DNA of 64,000 nt from RQOF01 sp964461135 (GTDB lineage Bacteria > Calditrichota > Calditrichia > RBG-13-44-9). The position numbers and the translations under genes are program-made. Below are positions 56,369-64,000 of this stretch, piece after piece (the first letter of the stretch is position 1; each line of letters starts with the position of its first letter). Location of the stretch: NCBI GenBank assembly GCA_964461135.1, contig CAYWTB010000012.1, positions 1 through 64,000 on the forward strand, read 5' to 3'. The notes beneath the pieces were generated by a model, which ran no database searches, had not been told where the DNA came from, and saw only the letters and a list, made by a program, of their open reading frames with translations.

Positions 56369-57190
56369 ATGGCGGTGATACGATGGGCCGGGGCCGGGAA
56401 ATACACCGATATCCGATATCATAAATCCGGGGGTATAGCTAAAATAACCATAAACCGGCCGGAAGTGCGCAATGCCTTTCGTCCACTGACGGTAAATGAA
56501 ATGGGACATGCCCTGAAAGATGCCTGGGAGGATCCGGGCATAGGTGTAATTATCCTTACCGGAGAAGGAGAGAATGCATTCTGTTCCGGTGGTGACCAGA
56601 AAATAAGAGGAGATTCAGGATACAAAGATGAAAAAGGAGTGCATCGTTTGAATGTCCTGGAATTTCAGCGAATGATTCGTTCCTGTCCCAAACCGGTAAT
56701 TGCCATGGTTGCAGGATATGCCATAGGTGGGGGACACGTATTACATGTCATGTGTGATCTCACCATTGCGGCGGATAATGCGGTTTTCGGACAGACCGGA
56801 CCTAAAGTCGGATCTTTCGATGGCGGTTATGGTTCCAGTTATCTTGCCAGGATTGTGGGGCAGAAAAAAGCACGGGAAATCTGGTACCTCTGCCGGCAAT
56901 ATACGGCGCAGCAGGCTCTGGAGATGGGGCTGGTGAACACTGTCGTACCGCTGGCCAAACTGGAGGAGGAAACCATTAAGTGGTGCAGGGAGATTCTGGC
57001 CAATTCGCCAACCGCCATCCGCTGCCTGAAGGCTGCCATGAATGCAGATTGTGATGGGCAGGCCGGTTTGCAGGAATTAGCAGGTTGTGCCACCATGCTC
57101 TTTTATATGTCCGATGAAGCACAGGAAGGCCGCAATGCCTTTGTGGAAAAACGTGAACCGGATTTTTCCAAATTTAAACGACAGCCTTGA
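56369..57190 (+). CDS. 1,4-Dihydroxy-2-naphthoyl-CoA synthase MenB
   Basis: 273 residues, crotonase fold. [72 protein letters not shown], and C-terminal [17 protein letters not shown]. Gln and Gly of GQTGPKVG fit the bicarbonate-dependent (type I) MenB group. Good RBS (AGGAGG) 8 nt before ATG. Ends the first men block; menA follows only after a 569-nt repeat-bearing gap. Confidence 0.94.
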   Translation: MAVIRWAGAGKYTDIRYHKSGGIAKITINRPEVRNAFRPLTVNEMGHALKDAWEDPGIGVIILTGEGENAFCSGGDQKIRGDSGYKDEKGVHRLNVLEFQRMIRSCPKPVIAMVAGYAIGGGHVLHVMCDLTIAADNAVFGQTGPKVGSFDGGYGSSYLARIVGQKKAREIWYLCRQYTAQQALEMGLVNTVVPLAKLEEETIKWCREILANSPTAIRCLKAAMNADCDGQAGLQELAGCATMLFYMSDEAQEGRNAFVEKREPDFSKFKRQP

Positions 57191-57331
57191 TCAGTAGGGC
57201 AATTCAGTGTAAATTGTAAAATATGGATAATGGAAGTCATGGTGATTGGGAAGCAGAAATGAGGATTAAGGAAGTAGGGCAAAGGGGAAAAGGAAAAGGC
57301 GCAAAGCGCCTAGCGGGAAGAAGATGGAGTC

Positions 57332-57369
57332 AAGATCACCACATAGTGGTCGCTATGCGAAAGATCAAA
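57332..57369 (+). repeat. Dispersed repeat, 5' fragment (copy C)
   Basis: CAAGATCACCACATAGTGGTCGC-TATGCGAAAGATCAAAG matches the left part of repeat copies A and B (CAAGATTACCACATGGTGG...), after which similarity is lost. Confidence 0.75.
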
Positions 57370-57491
57370 GAAAAAAGATCAAAGAAAAGATTAAAGAAAA
57401 AGATAAAACAGTAGGCAGTAGGCAAAAAATAAGATTAAAAATGTGAGGGAATAAATAATTTTATGAATTCGTGCTAATTCCCGTCTAAAGC

Positions 57492-57518
57492 CCTGCCTGC
57501 AGCAGGCAGGCGGGCAGG
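57492..57518. repeat. REP-like palindrome CCTGCCTGC-A-GCAGGCAGG, copy 2
   Basis: Same 9-bp arms and single-A centre as at 19551, followed by CGGGCAGGC. Twenty-two contiguous bases are identical to copy 1. Confidence 0.78.
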
Positions 57519-57759
57519 CGTGAAATTCGTGGACAGAAAAAAATCGGCAGTTGGCAAAAATATAAGATTAAAGATGAAGGATTAAGGATCTCCGAAAAAT
57601 ACGTTTTCCTCCGGAAAATAAATCGGGATGAAATCTTCCAGAATTTTACTAGTAGCCAGTATCCAGGAACCGGCATTCAGCATCCTGGACCAAGTATGTA
57701 GATTTTCACAGGAGAGACTGACTATAAGAAATGCGGAATTTAATGGAAGACGACGGCAA

Positions 57760-58644
57760 ATGACGATCTCAAAAACGCAGGTATGGGTTCTGGCCAGCAG
57801 GCCAAAGACTTTATGGGCGGCGGTAGCACCGGTAATTATCGGGACGGCCATGGCATATGGTGAAGGCCGCGCTCATTTCATTTCCGCGGCCCTGGCAACC
57901 CTGGCGGCAGTGCTCATCCAGATCGGGACCAACTTTGCTAATGACTATTTCGATTATGTCCATGGAGCCGATAAAAAGGAAAGGCTGGGTCCCACCCGTG
58001 TAACCCAGGTGGGTCTCGTGAAACCGCAGGTCATGAAAACCGCTACCATTCTGGCGTTTTCAGCGGCTTTCCTGGCCGGAACTTATTTAATCTGGCGCGG
58101 TGGATGGCCCATATTTATTATTGGAATGCTCTCAATTATGTTTGGTGTGCTCTATACGGCGGGACCTTTTCCTCTGGGATATAATGGCCTGGGTGATATT
58201 TTTGTACTGGTATTTTTCGGAATCGTGGCGGTGGGCGGTACCTATTATGTACAGACTCTAACTATCGACTGGCTGGTTCTTCTGGCCGGCCTCTCGCCTG
58301 GGCTCTTCTCCATGGCTATTCTTACCGTTAATAATCTCAGGGATGTAAAAAGTGATATGGAATCCGGCAAGATGACCTTGGCTGTACGCTTTGGGGAAAA
58401 TTTTGCCCGCTGGGAATACCTTGCAAGCGTACTGGTTGCCTGTCTTATCCCAATTGTTTTATTCTTTTTTACCGGCAGCCATCTCTATGCACTGGCAGCT
58501 TCGGGAGTTTTTATTGCAGCTATACCATCCATCAAGACTGTTTTTGAACAAAAACCCGGCATCGTTTTTAACCAGGTACTGGCTACTACCGGTAAACTTC
58601 TTCTAATTTACAGCCTTATTTTTTCTCTTGGATGGATTTTATGA
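57760..58644 (+). CDS. 1,4-Dihydroxy-2-naphthoate polyprenyltransferase MenA
   Basis: About 294 residues from ATG 57760 (MTISKTQVWVLASRPKTL); a frame open back to 57628 lies in repeat DNA and is not needed. UbiA-type membrane enzyme with about nine helices. Prenyl-PP motif FANDYFDYVHGADKKERLGPTR and second Asp-rich loop NNLRDVKSDMESGKMTLAVR. Attaches the isoprenoid side chain to DHNA. Overlaps menC by 4 nt (ATGA). Confidence 0.93.
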   Translation: MTISKTQVWVLASRPKTLWAAVAPVIIGTAMAYGEGRAHFISAALATLAAVLIQIGTNFANDYFDYVHGADKKERLGPTRVTQVGLVKPQVMKTATILAFSAAFLAGTYLIWRGGWPIFIIGMLSIMFGVLYTAGPFPLGYNGLGDIFVLVFFGIVAVGGTYYVQTLTIDWLVLLAGLSPGLFSMAILTVNNLRDVKSDMESGKMTLAVRFGENFARWEYLASVLVACLIPIVLFFFTGSHLYALAASGVFIAAIPSIKTVFEQKPGIVFNQVLATTGKLLLIYSLIFSLGWIL

Positions 58645-59744
58645 TTCTTACCGGCATGGAAGTTTATAGTTATTCTTTGCCCTTAGCTTTTCCCCTCGTG
58701 TTAAAAAATATCCGCATAACCAGCCGCCAGGGTCTGGTTCTCCGATTATGGGATGAAAAAGGTAATATGGGATACAGCGAAATCGCCCCGCTGCCCGGAT
58801 TTCATTCCGAAACCCTGCGGGATGTTGAAAACGAATTAAAGGAAGCAGGAGAACACCTGCCGGGTAAAAAAGTATTACAGACGCTTCACAATTTAGACGG
58901 CCAGTTCCAGCGATGGCTGGGAAAATACTCTCTGCACGCCTCCACCCGTAATGGGCTGGAACTGGCGATTCTCAACCTGCTGGCAACCTCCCGCCAGCTG
59001 AGGCTGGCTGAACTTTTCGCGATACCCTCCTGCACGGAAATAAAATTGAACGGACTTCTTATAGACCCCCAGCAGGATCTCTTTATCCGGGCAAAAATGC
59101 TGGTGGATTCCGGCTATGATACACTTAAATTAAAAGTAGGCCGGGATGATATTCTTAGCGATGTAGAGAAGGTTAAAATTATTCGTGAAGCGATGGGTCA
59201 GAGGGTAAATCTGAGATTAGATGCCAATCAGGCATGGTCAATGGAGGAAGCTGTCTCTTTCGCCAGGGATGTCAGCAGCCAGGGGATTGAGTATATTGAA
59301 GAACCCCTTCAAGATTCCTCCGGGCTGGGTGGGTTTTACCGCGAGACTGGAATGCCGGTGGCGCTGGACGAGTCCGTGCTGAATCTGGAGTTACCGGTTA
59401 AAACCTGGCCGGAAGGGGTTAAAGCGTTGGTGCTAAAACCGGCTCTGCTGGGCGGAATAGAAAAAACAGTGCAGTTGATTCGGTCGGCGCAAAAAGCCGG
59501 CATATATGCAGTTATCAGTTCGGTTTTTGAATCCGGCATTAACCTTACGGCTCTGGCACAACTGGCAGGCGTTTTTTGTCCTCCGGATAAAACCATGGGA
59601 CTGGATACCTGGCGCTGGCTGGGCGAAGATCTCTTGTCCAGACCGTTCCGGCCGGAAAAGGGGAGAGTTAATATTAAGGAGGTTGCAGCCCGGGCCGGAA
59701 GTGTGAGATTGGAAAAACTTAAAAGCGTCTTTCGTTTAAATTAA
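58641..59744 (+). CDS. o-Succinylbenzoate synthase MenC
   Basis: 367 residues, enolase superfamily. N-terminal capping domain (YSEIAPLPGFHSET), then barrel: TLKLKVGRDD (KxK acid/base), LRLDANQAW, YIEEPLQD and ALDESV (Mg ligands), and LVLKPALLGG (second catalytic Lys). Dehydrates SHCHC to OSB. ATG 58641 is chosen because it forms the ATGA overlap with menA. Confidence 0.93.
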   Translation: MILTGMEVYSYSLPLAFPLVLKNIRITSRQGLVLRLWDEKGNMGYSEIAPLPGFHSETLRDVENELKEAGEHLPGKKVLQTLHNLDGQFQRWLGKYSLHASTRNGLELAILNLLATSRQLRLAELFAIPSCTEIKLNGLLIDPQQDLFIRAKMLVDSGYDTLKLKVGRDDILSDVEKVKIIREAMGQRVNLRLDANQAWSMEEAVSFARDVSSQGIEYIEEPLQDSSGLGGFYRETGMPVALDESVLNLELPVKTWPEGVKALVLKPALLGGIEKTVQLIRSAQKAGIYAVISSVFESGINLTALAQLAGVFCPPDKTMGLDTWRWLGEDLLSRPFRPEKGRVNIKEVAARAGSVRLEKLKSVFRLN

Positions 59745-59755
59745 ACCCTTTGAGA

Positions 59756-61219
59756 ATGACCAGTACCCTGCAACTCTCATTTTTTCAGGATGCCATGGAG
59801 AAATGGATGGATCGCCCCTCCCTTATCTCCCGGCACATGACACTCTCATACAAGCAATTGCATCATCAGGTGAGTACTGCAGCCGGCCGACTCCGGGATG
59901 CGGGTTTCCGGTCCGGGGACATGGTGGCCCTTTTGGCACCCAATACACCTGAATATATTATTCTGCTGTTTGCCTTGTGGAGTATCAGAGCGGTTACCGT
60001 ACTCCTTAATACCCGCTGGCCCGCCCTGGTCAAAAAGAAAAACCTTTTGAATTTGAATATCAGCCGGATCTTTACTGACGATACTGAATTGGATCAGTCT
60101 TTAAAGAGTTTCTCTTACTTTCTTATGAAGGAATTTGCGCCGGCAGACCTGAAAATAATGAAAACTCCTGAAGAGGAAAAAATTTTGTATAATTCGGAAC
60201 GGGATGCTTCTGTTGTTTTTACCTCCGGGAGCAGCGGGGCTTCCAAGGCCGTGCTCCACTCCCTGGGTAATCATTATTACAGTGCCCTGGGTTCCAATCA
60301 GAACATCCCGGTAAAACCGGGCGACCGCTGGCTGTTGTCCCTGCCACTCTATCACGTTGGCGGCCTGGCAATTCCCTTCCGGGTTTTTCTGGGTGGCGGA
60401 ACGGTGGTTCTTATGGATGACGATCTTTCTATAGAGAAGGCTATTAAAGATTTGGCTGTAACTCATATCTCGCTCGTTCCGACTCAGTTAATGAGACTGC
60501 TGAGAAATACCGCCAATTTGTACCATTTACAGCAGATGAAAGCCGTGCTATTGGGCGGTGCAGCTATTCCCGCAAATCTTATCAAGCAGGCGACCTCAGA
60601 AAATATTTCAATTTTTACCAGTTATGGATCCAGCGAAATGGATTCACAGATTACCACGACCGCTCAGGGAGATACCCCTGATGATCTGAATACTGCCGGT
60701 CGTGTTCTGCCCTACCGGGAACTTATAATTGATGAAAAATCTGAGATTCTGGTAAGGGGTAAAACACTTTTCCGCGGCTATCTAGAGAAAGGCAGAATAA
60801 ATCCGGCACGGGACGGGAATGGCTGGTTTCACAGCGGCGACATGGGATTGCTTAATAAAAACGGTTATTTAAAGTTACTCGGCCGGCGGGACAATATGTT
60901 CATATCCGGCGGAGAAAATATTTATCCTGAGGAAATTGAACAGGCGGTATGCCGGTTGGATGGGGTGCAGGATGCAATAGTTGTGGCGGTGAAGCATCCC
61001 GAATATGGTGAGCGCCCTGTGGCTTTTGTGAAAACAACCGGAAGTTCTGAATTGATCTTGAATAACCTGAAAGAACATCTGATAAAAATCCTTCCAAGTT
61101 TTAAAATACCTGATCAATTTCTGCCATGGCCAACCGGGTATGATGCTGGTGGCATGAAAGTAAATCGTCAAAATTTCCAAAAGATGGCGGCACAGATAAT
61201 TATTTCCGGAGTTCTCTAA
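59756..61219 (+). CDS. o-Succinylbenzoate-CoA ligase MenE
   Basis: About 487 residues, ANL adenylating enzyme. VVFTSGSSGASKAVLHS (P-loop variant of TSGTTGxPK), LPLYHVGGLAIPFRVFLGG, TSYGSSEMDSQITTT, GWFHSGDMGLLNKNGYLKLLGRRDNMFISGGENIYPEEIE, and a C-terminal Lys region (KVNRQNFQ). Activates OSB for MenB. ATG 59756 preferred over TTG 59750. Last gene of the cluster. Confidence 0.93.
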   Translation: MTSTLQLSFFQDAMEKWMDRPSLISRHMTLSYKQLHHQVSTAAGRLRDAGFRSGDMVALLAPNTPEYIILLFALWSIRAVTVLLNTRWPALVKKKNLLNLNISRIFTDDTELDQSLKSFSYFLMKEFAPADLKIMKTPEEEKILYNSERDASVVFTSGSSGASKAVLHSLGNHYYSALGSNQNIPVKPGDRWLLSLPLYHVGGLAIPFRVFLGGGTVVLMDDDLSIEKAIKDLAVTHISLVPTQLMRLLRNTANLYHLQQMKAVLLGGAAIPANLIKQATSENISIFTSYGSSEMDSQITTTAQGDTPDDLNTAGRVLPYRELIIDEKSEILVRGKTLFRGYLEKGRINPARDGNGWFHSGDMGLLNKNGYLKLLGRRDNMFISGGENIYPEEIEQAVCRLDGVQDAIVVAVKHPEYGERPVAFVKTTGSSELILNNLKEHLIKILPSFKIPDQFLPWPTGYDAGGMKVNRQNFQKMAAQIIISGVL

Positions 61220-61248
61220 CTACCATCAATTATTGGATTGTAAAGAAA

Positions 61249-61282
61249 AAACCCGCACTCTCCGTTATTGCCTGCAGGGTTT
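61249..61282. terminator. Hairpin terminator, best oriented for leftward transcripts
   Basis: AAACCCGCA (61249-61257) pairs with TGC-A-GGGTTT (61273-61282, one bulge). On the minus strand it is followed by TTTTTCTTTA; on the plus strand only by AACTTATT. May serve both the men cluster and a leftward transcript. Confidence 0.6.
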
Positions 61283-61446
61283 AACTTATTACTTATTATG
61301 GTAAAAATAAGGTCGGTTGCCAGATTTTACCATCCTGCCCGTAGCTGCTAAGCCGCAGGCAGGAGGTCTTGTCCCCAATTACCCCTAAGGTAACTCCCAT
61401 AGTTAGAATATTTAAAATTCTTCCCCTCGCTAAACCTGAGTCTGTA

Positions 61447-61683
61447 TTACTTAACAAACAGGCTCAGGACTTTACATTCTCCGTTTTCATCCAGCCCCCG
61501 GCTCATATACTGGGAAATTTTCTGGCCTATCTGATAGATTTTACTTACCTGAATTGGTTTATCAACGGCGCAATAAAATTCTATGGTAATTTTCGTTTTA
61601 AAATCGGACAATGGAGGTATTTCCAGTTCCTGATTGCGGGATTTAACCAGATACGAAACTTGATAATTTTTACATTCCCACAT
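61447..61683 (-). CDS. Small hypothetical protein
   Basis: 78 codons; sequence not recognised. Support: GATGAGG with 11-nt spacing before ATG, balanced amino acid composition with many Lys/Glu/Ile (LVKSRNQELEIPPLSDFKTK), and a leftward terminator about 165 nt beyond the stop. Against: an equally open frame on the opposite strand, and no partner genes. Confidence 0.35.
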   Translation of the reverse strand: MWECKNYQVSYLVKSRNQELEIPPLSDFKTKITIEFYCAVDKPIQVSKIYQIGQKISQYMSRGLDENGECKVLSLFVK

Positions 61684-62057
61684 TTATTAATCCTCATCTC
61701 TTCTATCTGAATGATTATAAATCTATATCTCTTCAAAAAATGATAATGATATGATGGTAATTATCACTGCCGGTTGTCATTGAATGTCCTTAAGTCACAA
61801 CTAAAAATAAGGTTATTTGGCCAAAGTCATTAAGAAGAAGAATCGTCCAGATTAATATTCCTTTATTTATGAATTCCTCACTCCTTCCTGAGCAGGGGCA
61901 TCCATGAAATAGATTCTGATGCAATTTACAATTGTTATATCATCGGATGCTAACGTTCCTGTCGGAAACTTTGACGGTGGTGTAAATTATTAAGTGTCGG
62001 AAGATGTGTATACAATTATCGGGAACAAAAATCTAAAAAGGAGGAAACGGAAAAATA

Positions 62058-64000
62058 TTAAGAGGGTTTGCTATTTTTCCGGCTGTTCATGAATTCGGAG
62101 GGTGAAATTCCGAATTGTTCTTTAAAAATCTTTGCAAAATGGGACAGATTATTAAATCCAACTTCATAGGCAATTTCGGTAATGTTTCCTGCCTGTTGCG
62201 AGAAGAGCTGGGCGGCCCTTTTAAGTCGCAACGTGCGTAAAAATTCACGGGTGGACTGATCGGTGAGCGCCTTTAATTTGTTATTGAGATGTTGCCGGCT
62301 TACTCCGATTTCCTTACTGAATTCACTGGTGGTAAATTCCGGATTGGAAATATGTATTTCGGCGATTTCAAGAGCACGTTTCAGGAACTGTTCATCCATT
62401 GAATTTACAGTGATTTCGCATGGCTGTATGGTCAGCTCCCTCCCAAAACGTTCCCTTAATTTACGGCGCTGTTCAATAAGGTTTTTTGCCCTCACCCGTA
62501 ACTCTTTTACATCGAAGGGTTTGGTAACATAATCATCAGCACCGGTTTCCAGGCCGTGCAGTTTACTCTCCCCGTCTGCGCGGGCAGTCAAAAGAATAAC
62601 CGGAATATGCGCAGTGCGCTCGTCGGTCTTAATTTTCCTGCAGAGTTCAAATCCATCCATATCCGGCATCATGATATCACTTATAATCAGGTGGGGTAAT
62701 AATTCCACACTTATTTCAAAGCCTTCGGTTCCATCAGAGGCGGTAAATACTGCATACTCATCATCCAGGTAATTAGCCATGTAAACCCGCAAATCGGGAT
62801 TATCCTCCACAATCAAAATGGATGGAGACGTTTTCTTTTTTCTTTTATCTTTTTTTGCCCTGACGACCGGCTTTCCTTCCTCTTCTTTTACGTCCTGGTC
62901 AGCGGACGAAAGAGGGAGCAGGGATGAGGCTTCCGGCCAATTGAAAAATTCCACGTTGCGGGTCTGCTTTTCAATGATTTCGATCGGTTTCAGGTGATCC
63001 TTGCCGAGCGGCAGCCAGACGCTGAAAATACTCCCCTTTCCGGAGTCACTTTTTACGGTTATTTTTCCATAATGACGTTCCACCAACTCCTTGGTGAGTG
63101 CCAGACCAATTCCGGTCCCTTCCAGATTACCGCCGGCATTGTTGTCCCCGTGGTAGAAACGGTCAAAAATGATATCAATTTTATCTTGTGGAATTCCGGG
63201 ACCACTGTCTGAGACCGAGATAATCAGATGCTCTTTTCCCGGATTGCCTGAACTAGGGTGACCTGACAGATCTTCATCATTCGATTTTTCCCTGGAGGTT
63301 TTCAACTGGACTTCTACTTTTCCACCTTCCGGTGTGAATTTAAGTGCATTGGAAAGTAAGTTGGTGGTTACCTTTTCCATAATTTCGGTATCGATATATG
63401 CATGCAGCAGAGATTCCGGATGCTGGAATTTGAGGGTGATTTTTTTCTGCTCCGCCCAGGACGCAAAGGAAACCACCATCGGTTTAAGAAAGTTAATAAC
63501 ATCTGTCAATTCTGCCTGAAGTTTCATCTCGCCGCTTTCCAGTTTGGAAAGATCCAGTAACTGGCCGATTAATGAATAAAGTCTGCGTGCACTGCGATAC
63601 ATGAGTTTTAATTCATATTTATCTTTGCCCTCTGCTGTTTTGGCCATCAGATTTTCTAAAGGTCCCAGGATGAGGGTGAGTGGTGTCCGGAATTCATGGG
63701 AGATATTTGCAAAAAAATGTGATTTAACCCGGTCAATTTCCTGTAACTTTTCAGACTGAAGTTTCTCGATTTCCAGCTGGTGTTTTATGCGAATTCGATT
63801 TGTCTGTGTCCGCCAGAAGCTTAATAGGATGAAAGCTGTCAGCAGGACATAGGCAATTTTAGCCCAGGTAGTCTGCCACCAGGGGGGAAGTATTACAAGA
63901 TCTATTGAACGACCGGTTTCGTTCCAGTAACCGTCACTGTTGGAAGCTTTTACCCTGAAAATATAGTTTCCGGGATGTACTTTGGAATAACGGGCATACT
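62058..64000 (-). CDS. Hybrid two-component sensor kinase/response regulator/AraC protein, 5' end outside the window
   Basis: The frame stays open to the window edge, so the N-terminus is missing (partial). From the edge: the end of a Y_Y_Y-type periplasmic domain (YSKVHPGNYIFRVKASNSDG), one TM helix (IAYVLLTAFILLSFW), a coiled linker, and HisKA with the phospho-His in HFFANISHEFRTPLTL. The HATPase follows with TNLLSNALKFTPEGG, DSGPGIP and GTGIGLAL, then a receiver with phospho-Asp in ISDIMMPDMDGF and LLTARA, and a C-terminal AraC HTH ending FGISPSEFMNSRK. This is the HTCS architecture of FCB bacteria, usually sensing glycans or other extracellular ligands and acting locally; its target genes lie outside this window. 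Confidence 0.92.
   Translation of the reverse strand, partial: YARYSKVHPGNYIFRVKASNSDGYWNETGRSIDLVILPPWWQTTWAKIAYVLLTAFILLSFWRTQTNRIRIKHQLEIEKLQSEKLQEIDRVKSHFFANISHEFRTPLTLILGPLENLMAKTAEGKDKYELKLMYRSARRLYSLIGQLLDLSKLESGEMKLQAELTDVINFLKPMVVSFASWAEQKKITLKFQHPESLLHAYIDTEIMEKVTTNLLSNALKFTPEGGKVEVQLKTSREKSNDEDLSGHPSSGNPGKEHLIISVSDSGPGIPQDKIDIIFDRFYHGDNNAGGNLEGTGIGLALTKELVERHYGKITVKSDSGKGSIFSVWLPLGKDHLKPIEIIEKQTRNVEFFNWPEASSLLPLSSADQDVKEEEGKPVVRAKKDKRKKKTSPSILIVEDNPDLRVYMANYLDDEYAVFTASDGTEGFEISVELLPHLIISDIMMPDMDGFELCRKIKTDERTAHIPVILLTARADGESKLHGLETGADDYVTKPFDVKELRVRAKNLIEQRRKLRERFGRELTIQPCEITVNSMDEQFLKRALEIAEIHISNPEFTTSEFSKEIGVSRQHLNNKLKALTDQSTREFLRTLRLKRAAQLFSQQAGNITEIAYEVGFNNLSHFAKIFKEQFGISPSEFMNSRKNSKPS

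Larger units (their letters stand above)
57191..57759. other. Repeat-laden gap inside the men cluster
   Basis: No gene supported. Contains a fragment of the dispersed repeat (57332-57369), purine-rich AAGATCAAAGAAAAAAGATC tracts and the REP-like palindrome (57492-57518). GGAAGA near 57744 is the menA ribosome binding site. Whether menA-menC-menE have their own promoter here cannot be seen. Confidence 0.5.
61220..62057. other. Intergenic region, 838 bp
   Basis: Holds the hairpin terminator at 61249, a GCAGGCAGG half-palindrome near 61352 and one possible small minus-strand gene (61447-61683). The right half (61720-62050) is AT-rich and empty. Confidence 0.4.

Noticed and set aside
57223..57414. 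63-codon Lys/Arg-rich frame in the men gap
   Set aside because: Made of repeat fragment C plus purine-rich low-complexity DNA.
61369..61710. 113-codon plus-strand frame
   Set aside because: No ribosome binding site; the overlapping minus-strand frame has better signals, and neither is strongly supported.

Overview
The window looks like a chromosomal segment from a bacterium of the FCB superphylum (Calditrichota/Marinimicrobia/KSB1-like rather than classical Bacteroidota; the exact phylum cannot be fixed from sequence alone). Supporting signs are a secreted peptidase ending in the NFPNPFNPET...ASGIYLYRL type of sorting domain, a PorD-like (DUF4835) type IX secretion protein, a hybrid one-protein two-component regulator with a C-terminal AraC domain, a split B12-dependent methylmalonyl-CoA mutase, a full menaquinone gene set, multihaem cytochromes and a selenocysteine tRNA.

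Layout. (1) 1-7.76 kb is AT-rich accessory DNA with long non-coding stretches. It holds a two-gene unit (small putative HTH protein plus a GHKL ATPase carrying an Ig-like domain) bracketed by two structures with integron attC architecture, a remnant of a group IIC intron 3' end (domains V/VI), a GT81-like glycosyltransferase with a small MscS-like channel, and about 1.1 kb dense in AGTTGG/CAACT/CAAGTGG words. It ends at the 3' end of a tRNA-Sec gene, a site type known to receive genomic islands. (2) 7.9-15 kb is housekeeping: citrate synthase, DNA polymerase I, an AI-2E family permease, RadC and the B12-binding subunit of methylmalonyl-CoA mutase. (3) 15.5-18.9 kb is a beta-barrel/periplasmic multihaem cytochrome/lipoprotein multihaem cytochrome operon with the architecture of a porin-cytochrome electron conduit. 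(4) 19-28.6 kb: a 206-bp nested inverted-repeat element, YchF, PorD-like protein, an effector-binding-domain protein, PepD, a PIG-L deacetylase, a frameshifted RlmD-type rRNA methyltransferase and AhcY. (5) 29-34.9 kb: marR-tolC-adaptor-RND efflux operon read leftward from three overlapping identical-architecture palindromes just in front of marR. (6) 35-46.8 kb: IspG, the large mutase subunit, a TonB-like protein flanked by two inverted copies of a roughly 200-bp repeat, a sugar N-acetyltransferase, a UbiA-family (archaeal-lipid type) prenyltransferase, Maf, an M14 peptidase broken by one in-frame TAA, and a class II aldolase. (7) 47.2-61.2 kb: aroF-aroB-aroDE-aroK followed by menG-menF-menD-menH-menB-(repeat-laden gap)-menA-menC-menE, i.e. 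an almost continuous route from erythrose-4-phosphate plus PEP to menaquinone, lacking only aroA and aroC. (8) The right edge carries the 3' part of a large hybrid sensor kinase/response regulator/AraC protein.

Menaquinone from (7) would feed electrons to respiratory chains ending, possibly, in the extracellular conduit of (3). The most unusual material is in the first 7.7 kb: a possible cassette-borne, GHKL-ATPase-based two-gene system of unknown function (conceivably defensive), beside a decayed group IIC intron, abutting selC.
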